From DASPXY01 sp038227745 (GTDB lineage Bacteria; Planctomycetota; Planctomycetia; Gemmatales; Gemmataceae), in the NCBI GenBank assembly GCA_038227745.1, contig JBBRPS010000565.1, positions 1 to 6,861 on the forward strand: DNA of 6,861 bases, in the 5' to 3' direction. The stretch's first letter is position 1. The number at the start of each line of letters is the position of its first letter. Shown here piece by piece: positions 1 to 6,574 of this stretch. The notes beneath the pieces are model-generated. The model did not search any database, was not told the DNA's origin, and worked only from the letters and a program-made list of their open reading frames with translations. The position numbers were made by a program, and so were the translations under genes.

Positions 1-3
1 GGG

Positions 4-67
4 CCCCGCGCAGCGGATCTGGCTCACCCGCTCGCCCCCCGCGTAGCGGGATCTGGCTCACCGCTCG
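4..67. repeat. Two imperfect tandem copies of a 31-nt hairpin-forming repeat
   Basis: Copy 1 lies at 4-34 and copy 2 at 37-67, a period of 33 nt. They share the core GATCTGGCTCACC and flanking CCCCGCG and CGCTCG, and differ by one C/T substitution and two one-base indels. Each copy carries a small palindrome: CCCGC-GTA-GCGGG at 38-50 in copy 2 and CCGC-GCA-GCGG at 6-16 in copy 1. A third small palindrome, CCGCTCGCGG, follows at 61-70. The array may continue to the left beyond the window. It sits directly upstream of the dehydrogenase gene, so it could be the end of an upstream gene's terminator or a dispersed intergenic repeat. Nothing here shows it to be a promoter. Confidence 0.6.
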
Positions 68-94
68 CGGCTAAACATCTCACGGGTTACGAGT

Positions 95-1102
95 ATGGCG
101 CTCCGCGTCACCCTGGTTCAAGGCGGCGGCATCGGCCTCGATCAGGTGCCCGCCGTGCAGCGCATCCTCGACGCCGCCGGCGTCCGCATCGAGTGGGAGG
201 AGCACCTCGCCGGACAGGCCGCCGTCGAGAAAGGCCTGCCGCCCCTGTCCGCCGAACTGCTCGACTCGGTCCGCCGCAACCAGCTGGCCCTGAAGACCAA
301 GCTCCTCGTGCCGGCCGAGGCGCACACGAACTACAATGTCGCCTTGCGGCGCTTACTGAACCTGTTCGCCTCGGTCCGGCCGCTGCGCAACGTGCGCGGC
401 CTGCCCGCCCGCTTCCAGAACGTGGACATGATCGTCATCCGCGAACTGACCGAGGACCTGTACGCCGCCATCGAGCACGAGGTCGTCCCCGGCGTCGTGC
501 AGAGCATCAAGGTCGTCACCGAGCCGGCTTGCCGCCGCTTCTTCCAGTTCGCCTTCGAGTGGACGCGCGCCAACGGCCGCAAGCTCATCCACTGCGTCCA
601 CAAGGCGAACATCCTCAAGCTCGCCGATGGCCTGTTTCTGCAGGCGTTCCGGGCGACCGCGAAGGGCTTCCCCGAGATCCAGACGCGCGAGATCATCGTG
701 GACAACTGCTGCATGCAGATGGTGTCGAAGCCGCAGCAGTTCGACGTGATGGTCATGGGCAACCTGTACGGCGACATGGTCAGCGACCTGGGCGCGGGCC
801 TGGTCGGCGGCATCAGCGCCACGCACGGCATCAACGTCGGCGAGGGCGTCCGCGTCTATGAGACCTTCCACGGCGGCAGCCGCGACCAGATCGGCGCCGG
901 GCGGGCCAACCCCCTGCCGCTGCTGCTGCCGGCGATCGACCTGTTGCAGGGCGTCGGCCTCGACGCCGAGGCGCGGCGCATCTGGGACGCCGCCCAGGCG
1001 GTCCTGAGCGAGGGCCGCGTCCGCACGCCCGACCTGGGCGGCACGGCGACGACGGCGGAGATGGCCGACGCCATCATCGGAAGGATGAAGGAAGAAGGAT
1101 GA
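95..1102 (+). CDS. Isocitrate/isopropylmalate dehydrogenase family protein, NAD-IDH-like but divergent
   Basis: This 335-aa cytoplasmic protein is a full-length member of the beta-decarboxylating dehydrogenase family, which oxidises and decarboxylates isocitrate, 3-isopropylmalate or related hydroxy acids with NAD(P). The length fits bacterial and mitochondrial NAD-IDH subunits. Visible family marks are N81 and R85 in NYNVALRR, R95 in SVRPLR, R116 and Y123 in RELTEDLY, K170 in VHKANI, D203 in VDNCCMQ, D227 and D231 in NLYGDMVSDL, H259-G260 and N272-P273. By homology these include the isocitrate carboxylate-binding arginines, the catalytic Tyr/Lys pair and the metal-binding aspartates. D264, at the position that is Lys344 in E. 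coli NADP-IDH, points to NAD rather than NADP. Unusual changes are QGGGIGLD for the usual PGDGIGPE, Leu118 for Asn in RENTED, Asn79 for the substrate-binding Ser, and a rewritten HGGSRDQIG cofactor loop. The ATG at 95 places the first strand just before the glycine motif, as in relatives; no clear Shine-Dalgarno precedes it. The last codons and stop lie inside the downstream inverted repeat. Substrate is uncertain; isocitrate is the best guess. Confidence 0.88.
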   Translation: MALRVTLVQGGGIGLDQVPAVQRILDAAGVRIEWEEHLAGQAAVEKGLPPLSAELLDSVRRNQLALKTKLLVPAEAHTNYNVALRRLLNLFASVRPLRNVRGLPARFQNVDMIVIRELTEDLYAAIEHEVVPGVVQSIKVVTEPACRRFFQFAFEWTRANGRKLIHCVHKANILKLADGLFLQAFRATAKGFPEIQTREIIVDNCCMQMVSKPQQFDVMVMGNLYGDMVSDLGAGLVGGISATHGINVGEGVRVYETFHGGSRDQIGAGRANPLPLLLPAIDLLQGVGLDAEARRIWDAAQAVLSEGRVRTPDLGGTATTAEMADAIIGRMKEEG

Positions 1103-1142
1103 AGGCAAAAGGCAAAAGGCAGAAGGCAAAAGGCAGAAGGCA
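1101..1142 (+). repeat. Left heptamer array, six units of (A/G)AAGGCA
   Basis: Six consecutive 7-nt units run without interruption: GAAGGCA, AAAGGCA, AAAGGCA, GAAGGCA, AAAGGCA, GAAGGCA. Only the first base of the unit varies. A partial unit AAAGG follows at 1143-1147. Upstream, 1081-1100 is a related G/A-rich stretch with two GAAGGATGA-like or AAGGATGAAGG-like pieces. The array has almost no pyrimidine on the plus strand except the single C per unit. Confidence 0.9.
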
Positions 1143-1169
1143 AAAGGAAAGACCGTTGCTCTTTCCTTT

Positions 1170-1197
1170 TGCCTTTTGCCTTCTGCCTTTTGCCTTC
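1170..1197 (-). repeat. Right heptamer array, four complementary units
   Basis: Four 7-nt units TGCCTTT, TGCCTTC, TGCCTTT, TGCCTTC on the plus strand are the reverse complement of the unit found in the left array. They are followed by TTCCTTCATCCTT, the complement of the sequence at the outer left end. Unit number differs between the arms (six against four), as expected if copies are gained or lost by slippage. Confidence 0.9.
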
Positions 1198-1214
1198 TTC
1201 CTTCATCCTTCCGC

Positions 1215-4200
1215 TCAACGCGGGATCGGCGGCAGGGTGCCGAGGAACACCTGCTCCTCCTCCTCGTTGATGATGATCCGGGCCGTCACCAGGATCATCA
1301 GGCTCTGCGTCTCGCGGCCGTAGCCGACGTTCTTGAACAGACGGCTCAGGTACGGGATCTTGCTCAGCACCGGCGGCCCAAACTCGTTGCGGCCCTCCGA
1401 GAGCGACTTCAGGCCGCCCAGCAGCACCGTGCCGCCGTCCGGGATCACCACCGTCGTGTTCAGCGTGACCTGGCTCACCGCCGGCTGCTGGAAGAACGTC
1501 TGGAAGATACGCGGCTGGGCCGACACGATCGTGTCGTTGAACAGGTCGTTCACCGGGATCTGGATCGGCACCAACGGCACCGTCGCCGAGAACAGGTTGC
1601 TCAACTGCGGCTGCAGGTTCAAGCGGACGAACCGCCGGTCCGCCGACACCACCGGCGTCACGTTCATCGTCACCCCGAAGAAGATCGGCGAGTTCTGCGG
1701 GTTGAAGATCAACTGCGACCCGAACGGCACCACGTTGATCTGCGTCAGGAAGAACTGCGCGTCGGTCACCTGGATGAACGCATTCTGGCCGTTGAACACC
1801 GTGATCTTCGGCGCCTGCATGACGTTGACGCGGCGGTCGCCCTGGGCCGCCTCCAGGAGCATGAACACCTGGATGTCGCTCAGGAACGCCAGGCCCAGCG
1901 TCAGGCCGCCGTCCGCCCCGAGCGTGCCCGGGTAGCCGCCGAACGGCGGCAGCGAGAAGTCGAAGCTGCTGTTCTTCAGCGGCACGCCCAGGTCCGGCGT
2001 GAACGTGCCGGCCGGCGTGATGCCCGAGAAGAAGTTACTCGGGCGGAACGCGTTGATGAACCCCGGCGGCTGGAACTGCTGCGTGACCAGCTGCGGCTCG
2101 TAGCGTGCGCTGTTGTTCGTGATGTTGATGTCGAAGTCCACGCCCATGCGCTCGAAGAACGCCTCGGACACCGACACCAGCCTCATCTCGATCGCGACTT
2201 CCAGGTCTTGCAGGCGCCGCAGGGCCGCCAGCAGGTCCTGGATCTGCTCCTGGATGTCCTGGGTCTGGTTGATGACCAGCGCCAGGCCCAGGGGGAAGTA
2301 CTGGATCGTGCCCTTGCCGCCCATGTCGGTCCAGCTCGATGGCTCGACGGTGTTGGTAATCATGCGGATCAGCAGGTCCTCGATGGTGCTGCCCGGCGGC
2401 GGCTTGCTCGGGCCGGCCCCGGCGGCACTGTTGTTCCCCGCCCAGCCCGTGCCGCTGCCGGGGGCGCTGACCGGCGCGGCGCCGGGCATCGCGTTGGGCG
2501 GCGTGAACGGCACCGGGCCGCCGTAGTTGTTGCCGAAGCTCGGCGACGTGTGCCGCTTGGCCACCTCGTTGAAGTCGGCGACGACCGGCAGCGAGTGGTT
2601 CTCGACCGGTACCACCAGGTCGGCCACCGGGTAGGTGACCATCTTGAGCTTGCCCCGGGCCTCGTTCTCGGTCGTGATCTGCAGGGCCTCGTCGCGGATC
2701 ACGTACGTCAGCCGCACCTGCTTGAGCAGGATGTTCAGCGCCGACTTGAGCGACATGTCCTCGACCTTGAGCGTCAGCGGCTGCTCGAGGTTGATGGCGG
2801 CGTCGTCGAGGGCGGACTTGTCGGCCACCACGTTCACGCCGCTCATGTCGTGCAGGTACTCGATGACGTTCTTGAGCGGCATGTCCTTGACGTTGAGCGT
2901 GACGTGCTGCGACACCAGCTTCTGCTCGATATAGCGCTCCTTCGCGTTGCGGTTGTCGAACTGGATGCCCTTGCCATAGCCCAGCCGGGCCTGGTTCTTC
3001 TGGGTGATGTTTTTGTTGAAGTCGAGCGGGGTGTTGATGCCGTCCACGTAGGGGCCGAGCCTCTCGGCGTCGTCCCAGGCCCGCAGGCGGAATTCGTCAT
3101 TCTGCTCCGACTTCTCTTTGTTCTTGTGGACCTCCCGACGGATCTTTCCGAGCTGGATGGCGGCGTCGGCCGCGACGTTGTCCGAGTCGATTTCCTTCAT
3201 CTTGTACGCCAGGATCACGGCCTCGTCGTACTTGCCTTCCCGCGTCAGGCCGTTGAATTGCTTCATCAGGCCTTCGATCTCGGTGTCGCGCTTCTGCTGG
3301 TCGAGCACGCGCTTCTTCTCGCGGTCCTTGCCCCCCATTTCGTGACCGGCCGCGTATTGTTTCTCCTCCCACTCCTTCTGCGCCTTGAGCTTGCGGTACT
3401 CCTGCATGCGGTTCTCGGCGGATTTGCGCAGCAGCGTGATGCGTTCGGGCGGCAGCGTGGCGCCCGCAACGCGCTCCACGTAAGTGCGGAGGATGTCGAT
3501 CGCGGTGTCGTAGTCGCCGACCTTGGCGTTCGCCGACGCCATCGCCCGCTTCTGCTCGTCCAGGCCGTCGCGGCGCAGCTTGTCGAACAGCACCTCTTCC
3601 ATGGCCTTGATGTGGTCGGCGAAGCCGATGTCGCCGGGGCCGGCGCCCGGGGCGTCCGGGGCAGGCCTGTTCGCGGCCAGTGGCCCCAGGTCGGTCACGC
3701 TCGCCTTGCCCGGGACACTCGCCGTCTGGACCGCGCCGCCCGAGGGCATCACGCGGCCGGGCTGCATCTCCGGCGTGCCCGAAACCTCGCGCAGCCGCGA
3801 CTGCCGGTTGGCCGTCAACATCCCCTCGTCTACCGATGCGAGAATGGTCCGGGCCAGGTTGTAGTCCTTCTGGACGAAGGCCTCGTAGGCGTCGTCGAAC
3901 TTGCGGTTGGAGGCGTTCCGGCGCTGGGCCTCTTCCTCGAGGTCGAGGCTGTTCAGGAAGCCGCGGGCCTCGGCCTGCAGGCCGTACGGCCCGATGAAGA
4001 CCTGCTCGGCGAGCTTGCGGGCGAGGTTGAGCTGACCGTTCTTCAGCTCCAGGCGGGCCTTTTCGAGGATCTCCATGCCCTCGCCCCGCGGGCTCGTCAG
4101 GGGGGCGGCCGCCTGCGGCCCGCCGGTCTGCGTCACCTGCGGCGTCGGCAGCACGGGCGCCGGCACACCGCCCGGCGCCGGCAGCCCCGGCGGCGCGGGC

Positions 4201-6206
4201 GCCTGCCCGCTCGCCACCTGCGCCCAGGCGGCCTTCTGGTCGATCGCGTTCGTGTCCAGGCTGAAGCTGACGGCCAGTTGCCGGGCCTGCCCGAGCGACA
4301 TCATGGCCCACTGGTAGGCGGCCGCGTCCCTGGGGGCGGCGTTGACGACGCCCTCGGCGTCGCGGAGCATGGCCTGGATGCGGGCCTCGCACAGCGCCCC
4401 CAGGTGACCGACGGCCTGGTCGGGGTTCTCCTCGTTCCGCTCGAAGAAGACGCCGCCGCGCGCCGCCTCGGCGGCGAAGCGCTGGGCTTCGATGGCCTTC
4501 TGCCGCGCCTCGACCAGCAGCCCCTGCTGGCTCAGCCCCTTCGCCTCGGCGAGGAGGGCCTGGGCACGCTGTTTGGCCTGGACGCTGACCATCGACGCCA
4601 GCCCCTGGTCCTGCGGATTCGGCGCACCGGCGGCGCCGGAGTGGTTGCGGGCGACCGGGTCGTGTACCTTCGAGCTGCGGCCGCCGGCTAGTTCGGCGTT
4701 GTGGACCTCGGTCAGCAGGCGATCGGGGCGGTCGCCCATCTCCCAGATGCTGTAGGGGCCGTGCAGCCGCTTGACCTGGTACGCCATCGTCCGGGCCGCC
4801 TGGTAGTCGCCCTTCTTGAACGCCTCGCGGGCCTGGACGAGCAGCTTCGCCGACTCGTCCTTGTCCTTGCGGGCGCGGCCCTTCTGGATGTCCACGCGCA
4901 GCTTCTCCGGCGAGTCCTCGAACAGGCCCCAGCGCGTGTTCGGGACGGCGGCGGCGAGCAGCGACAGGCGGTCGGCCTCGTCGAGCCGGCCTTCCTTGAA
5001 CAGGCGGCGTGCGTCGCGGACGAGGGCCCGCGGGTCGGACGGCGTGTTGTCGGCCTGCTCCCGGGGCGGCGGTTGACCCGCCGTGGTGGTGGCGACGGCC
5101 GGAAGGACGTCCCGGGCCGGCGGCCGCTCGGCAACCTGGGCGGCCGGGGTGCCGCGGCGGCGGATCTCCGCCATGAGCTTCTCGGGGCTGTCTTCCCACC
5201 ACTGCAGGTTCGGGTGCAGCGCCTGGGCCTGTTCGGCGAACCGCTGGGCGGCGGCGACGTCGTTCTGCCTGAGCGCCTCGTAGCCGTTCTTGACGAGCTG
5301 GCCGGCGGCGGTGTTGTTCTCCTGGCGCGGTGTGGCGTCCTGACCGGGGCGGTACTGCGTCTCGCGGTTGATGGGGTCGGTGGGCTTCTGCGCGGCGGCG
5401 ACGGCGGGGGCGTTCCCCGTCCCGGCGTCGGGGCGCTGCTTGTCCGGGGTCAGGGCGGGGCGGACGTTGTCCCGGGCGGCCAGCTTGCTGCGGGCGCCCT
5501 GGATGTCGCGCAGCACGCGGGACGGATTGTCGTTCCAGGGCTGCATCCACGCCGGCAGGCCGGTGGCGACCTTCTCCGCCTGGTGGGCGAACTGCTCGGC
5601 GCGGTCGAGGTCGCCGCGCGCCAGGGCGGCGCGGGCGGCGGCAGTCAGCGTCCGCGCGTCCTCGCGCGTCGCCGGGTTGCCGCCGGGCGTGCCGGCGGCG
5701 GCGGTCCGCAGCCGCTCGTTGAGTTGGCTGACGCGCTGCTTGTCGGCCTCGGCGAGGTACTGGTTGACGGTCAGCACCTTGGCGAGGGCGTTGGCCTCCT
5801 GGACGCGGCCCTGGGTGAGGGCCTCCTCGGCCTGGAGGAGGCGGGCGGCGCCGTCGCGGCGCTCCTGCAGGGCGGTCTTGTTCTGGCGGACGAGTTCGGC
5901 CAGGTCGCGCTGCTCGGCGGCCTCGAGCTGCCCCTCGTTGCCCTGGACCTGGATCAGGAACAGGGCGGCCTTTTCGTAATCGCGGCGGTTGTTGCACTCG
6001 CGAGCCGCCTGGAAGGCGGTGCGGGCGCGCGGCCGCGCAGCGTCTTCTTGGGCGCCTGTCGTCGCGACGAGTCCCAGCGCCAGGCCGGCGCCGAGGAAGA
6101 TGGAAAAAGGTACAAGGAAGCGGATCGGCCGCGCCTGCCGGGCGCCGCTGCCTGTGTCCCTGCTGTGGGCGCCGCCCCCCTCGGACTGAGCCTTAACCCT
6201 AGCCAC
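1215..6206 (-). CDS. Large exported secretin (type II/III secretion-like) with helical-repeat periplasmic arm
   Basis: This 1663-aa protein should form an outer-membrane secretin channel. Residues 1-52 look like a signal peptide: basic stretch RQARPIR (23-29), hydrophobic core about 30-48, likely cleavage after TGA at 50-52. Residues about 57-1035 are mainly TPR-like helical hairpins of the type A-x-x-A-L-x-x-G-D-x-x-x-A, with a recurring 12-residue box at 224-235, 337-348, 429-440 and 490-501; a Pro-rich linker occupies about 667-707. Residues 1102-1177 resemble the STN (secretin/TonB short N-terminal) domain, including VTLNVKDMPLKNVIEYL. YPVADLVVPV follows at 1192-1201, then a Gly/Pro/Ala/Asn linker to about 1271, and an N3-like domain at about 1273-1336. 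The secretin C-domain runs from V1337 to about 1646 and contains the hallmark IPDGGTVLLGG (1588-1598), PPVLSKIPYLSRLF (1611-1624) and a final LMILVTARII. There is no C-terminal pilotin-binding extension. Typical GspD or PilQ proteins are less than half this length. The start is GTG at 6204-6206, fixed by a strong ribosome binding site. No secretion partner gene is nearby; the cargo is unknown. Confidence 0.93.
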   Translation of the reverse strand: MARVKAQSEGGGAHSRDTGSGARQARPIRFLVPFSIFLGAGLALGLVATTGAQEDAARPRARTAFQAARECNNRRDYEKAALFLIQVQGNEGQLEAAEQRDLAELVRQNKTALQERRDGAARLLQAEEALTQGRVQEANALAKVLTVNQYLAEADKQRVSQLNERLRTAAAGTPGGNPATREDARTLTAAARAALARGDLDRAEQFAHQAEKVATGLPAWMQPWNDNPSRVLRDIQGARSKLAARDNVRPALTPDKQRPDAGTGNAPAVAAAQKPTDPINRETQYRPGQDATPRQENNTAAGQLVKNGYEALRQNDVAAAQRFAEQAQALHPNLQWWEDSPEKLMAEIRRRGTPAAQVAERPPARDVLPAVATTTAGQPPPREQADNTPSDPRALVRDARRLFKEGRLDEADRLSLLAAAVPNTRWGLFEDSPEKLRVDIQKGRARKDKDESAKLLVQAREAFKKGDYQAARTMAYQVKRLHGPYSIWEMGDRPDRLLTEVHNAELAGGRSSKVHDPVARNHSGAAGAPNPQDQGLASMVSVQAKQRAQALLAEAKGLSQQGLLVEARQKAIEAQRFAAEAARGGVFFERNEENPDQAVGHLGALCEARIQAMLRDAEGVVNAAPRDAAAYQWAMMSLGQARQLAVSFSLDTNAIDQKAAWAQVASGQAPAPPGLPAPGGVPAPVLPTPQVTQTGGPQAAAPLTSPRGEGMEILEKARLELKNGQLNLARKLAEQVFIGPYGLQAEARGFLNSLDLEEEAQRRNASNRKFDDAYEAFVQKDYNLARTILASVDEGMLTANRQSRLREVSGTPEMQPGRVMPSGGAVQTASVPGKASVTDLGPLAANRPAPDAPGAGPGDIGFADHIKAMEEVLFDKLRRDGLDEQKRAMASANAKVGDYDTAIDILRTYVERVAGATLPPERITLLRKSAENRMQEYRKLKAQKEWEEKQYAAGHEMGGKDREKKRVLDQQKRDTEIEGLMKQFNGLTREGKYDEAVILAYKMKEIDSDNVAADAAIQLGKIRREVHKNKEKSEQNDEFRLRAWDDAERLGPYVDGINTPLDFNKNITQKNQARLGYGKGIQFDNRNAKERYIEQKLVSQHVTLNVKDMPLKNVIEYLHDMSGVNVVADKSALDDAAINLEQPLTLKVEDMSLKSALNILLKQVRLTYVIRDEALQITTENEARGKLKMVTYPVADLVVPVENHSLPVVADFNEVAKRHTSPSFGNNYGGPVPFTPPNAMPGAAPVSAPGSGTGWAGNNSAAGAGPSKPPPGSTIEDLLIRMITNTVEPSSWTDMGGKGTIQYFPLGLALVINQTQDIQEQIQDLLAALRRLQDLEVAIEMRLVSVSEAFFERMGVDFDINITNNSARYEPQLVTQQFQPPGFINAFRPSNFFSGITPAGTFTPDLGVPLKNSSFDFSLPPFGGYPGTLGADGGLTLGLAFLSDIQVFMLLEAAQGDRRVNVMQAPKITVFNGQNAFIQVTDAQFFLTQINVVPFGSQLIFNPQNSPIFFGVTMNVTPVVSADRRFVRLNLQPQLSNLFSATVPLVPIQIPVNDLFNDTIVSAQPRIFQTFFQQPAVSQVTLNTTVVIPDGGTVLLGGLKSLSEGRNEFGPPVLSKIPYLSRLFKNVGYGRETQSLMILVTARIIINEEEEQVFLGTLPPIPR

Positions 6207-6211
6207 CCTGG

Positions 6212-6219
6212 CCTCCTTT
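6212..6219 (-). promoter_or_regulatory. Strong Shine-Dalgarno for the secretin gene
   Basis: On the minus strand the sequence AAAGGAGG is followed by the 5-nt spacer CCAGG and then the GTG start codon at 6206-6204. This near-perfect anti-SD complement selects the GTG start. No ATG occurs in frame before the mature part of the protein, and starting here gives a sensible signal peptide. Confidence 0.85.
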
Positions 6220-6287
6220 CCCCGTCAGACCCCCTGTACTCCGGCCTGCAGCCAGAGCTGTCCCGGTCTCTGGTTCACGGGGCGGGC

Positions 6288-6303
6288 CGCCAACAAGTTG
6301 GCG
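6288..6303. promoter_or_regulatory. Perfect 7+2+7 palindrome, candidate operator
   Basis: CGCCAAC-AA-GTTGGCG is a perfect inverted repeat of 7-bp arms around two bases. Its left end is 81 bp upstream of the secretin GTG. The tight centre suits a dimeric DNA-binding regulator better than a stable RNA hairpin. The regulator is unknown and the role is inferred from shape and position only. Confidence 0.4.
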
Positions 6304-6416
6304 AGCACGCGGCGCCGTCCCAGCCTTCCCCAAGGCCGGTCCGGCGCGTCCGCCGTGACACCTGAGTGTTTCAATTTCGCTCAAGTAAGGGACAGTAAGC
6401 GGCGGGAACATAGCGG

Positions 6417-6454
6417 CGAGCCGAAAGCACGTCAAGACCGGAATGGCCGGCTCG
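6417..6454. repeat. Inverted repeat with 7-bp arms and 24-nt loop
   Basis: CGAGCCG at 6417-6423 is complementary to CGGCTCG at 6448-6454. The loop holds a smaller CCGG-AATGG-CCGG palindrome near its right side. In this GC-rich DNA such short arms can arise by chance, so functional meaning is doubtful. Confidence 0.25.
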
Positions 6455-6564
6455 AAAACGTCGGCGAGGTCGGTAGAGCGGGAGGCGACTCTTCGTCCCG
6501 AGAACCTGCTGGTATCCCCCCACAGTTCGTGCTAACTTACCGTTGGCTGCCCCCAGATCCCCCT

Positions 6565-6568
6565 GAGG
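6565..6568 (+). promoter_or_regulatory. Weak Shine-Dalgarno for the GYF-domain gene
   Basis: GAGG lies 6 nt before the ATG at 6575. It is short, but the spacing is right and it supports this start over later codons. Confidence 0.45.
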
Positions 6569-6574
6569 TTCCCC

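Larger units (their letters stand above)
1078..1213. terminator. Long inverted repeat between convergent genes, likely bidirectional terminator
   Basis: The two ends, 1078-1098 and 1193-1213, are perfectly complementary over 21 bp. Inside them the arms continue as (A/G)AAGGCA heptamers on the left and their complement on the right, closing at AAAGGAAAGA (1143-1152) against TCTTTCCTTT (1160-1169) around the 7-nt loop CCGTTGC. The left arm is three heptamers longer, so the stem must bulge or slip by about 21 nt. The secretin stop codon (1215-1217, minus strand) lies just outside, while the dehydrogenase stop (1100-1102) lies in the left arm. The position between two converging genes suggests termination from both sides. 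It does not end in a clean U-tract, so a classical intrinsic terminator is not proven. Confidence 0.6.
6207..6574. other. Non-coding divergent intergenic region
   Basis: These 368 bases separate the secretin gene (leftward) from the GYF-domain gene (rightward) and should hold both promoters. I see no convincing sigma-70 -35/-10 pair on either strand. A relatively AT-rich patch at about 6362-6398 is the most promoter-like stretch, and TAACTT at 6533-6538 is a weak -10 candidate for the rightward gene. The region also has a 16-bp palindrome (6288-6303) and a possible stem at 6417-6454. Short open frames here overlap the flanking starts and have low-complexity, unrecognisable translations, so I do not call a gene. 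Confidence 0.6.

Noticed and set aside
353..1129. Minus-strand open frame of 258 codons opposite the dehydrogenase gene
   Set aside because: The composition is shadow-like and its start lies in the heptamer repeat; the plus-strand frame encodes a recognisable enzyme.
1101..1197. Heptamer arrays as a CRISPR array
   Set aside because: The units are 7 nt and directly adjacent with no spacers, and the second array is inverted relative to the first.
1078..1213. Inverted repeat as the two ends of an insertion sequence
   Set aside because: There is no transposase frame between the arms (only a 7-nt loop) and no visible target-site duplication; at most it is a MITE-like remnant.
1176..4691. Very long open frame on the plus strand (1171 codons) opposite the secretin gene
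   Set aside because: Its translation is dominated by Arg, His, Leu, Val, Asp and Gln with no recognisable domain, as expected for the antisense of a GC-rich gene. The minus-strand frame has clear secretin motifs, a signal peptide and a strong ribosome binding site.
3097..5997. Long minus-strand frame (966 codons) overlapping the secretin gene in another frame
   Set aside because: The product is almost entirely Arg, Pro, Gly and Ala, typical of a frame-shifted reading of a GC-rich gene, and it has no domain.
4701..6365. Plus-strand open frame of 554 codons antisense to the secretin N-terminal half
   Set aside because: It is rich in Leu, Val, Gly and Arg without a motif, and mirrors the codon-position GC bias of the real gene on the other strand.
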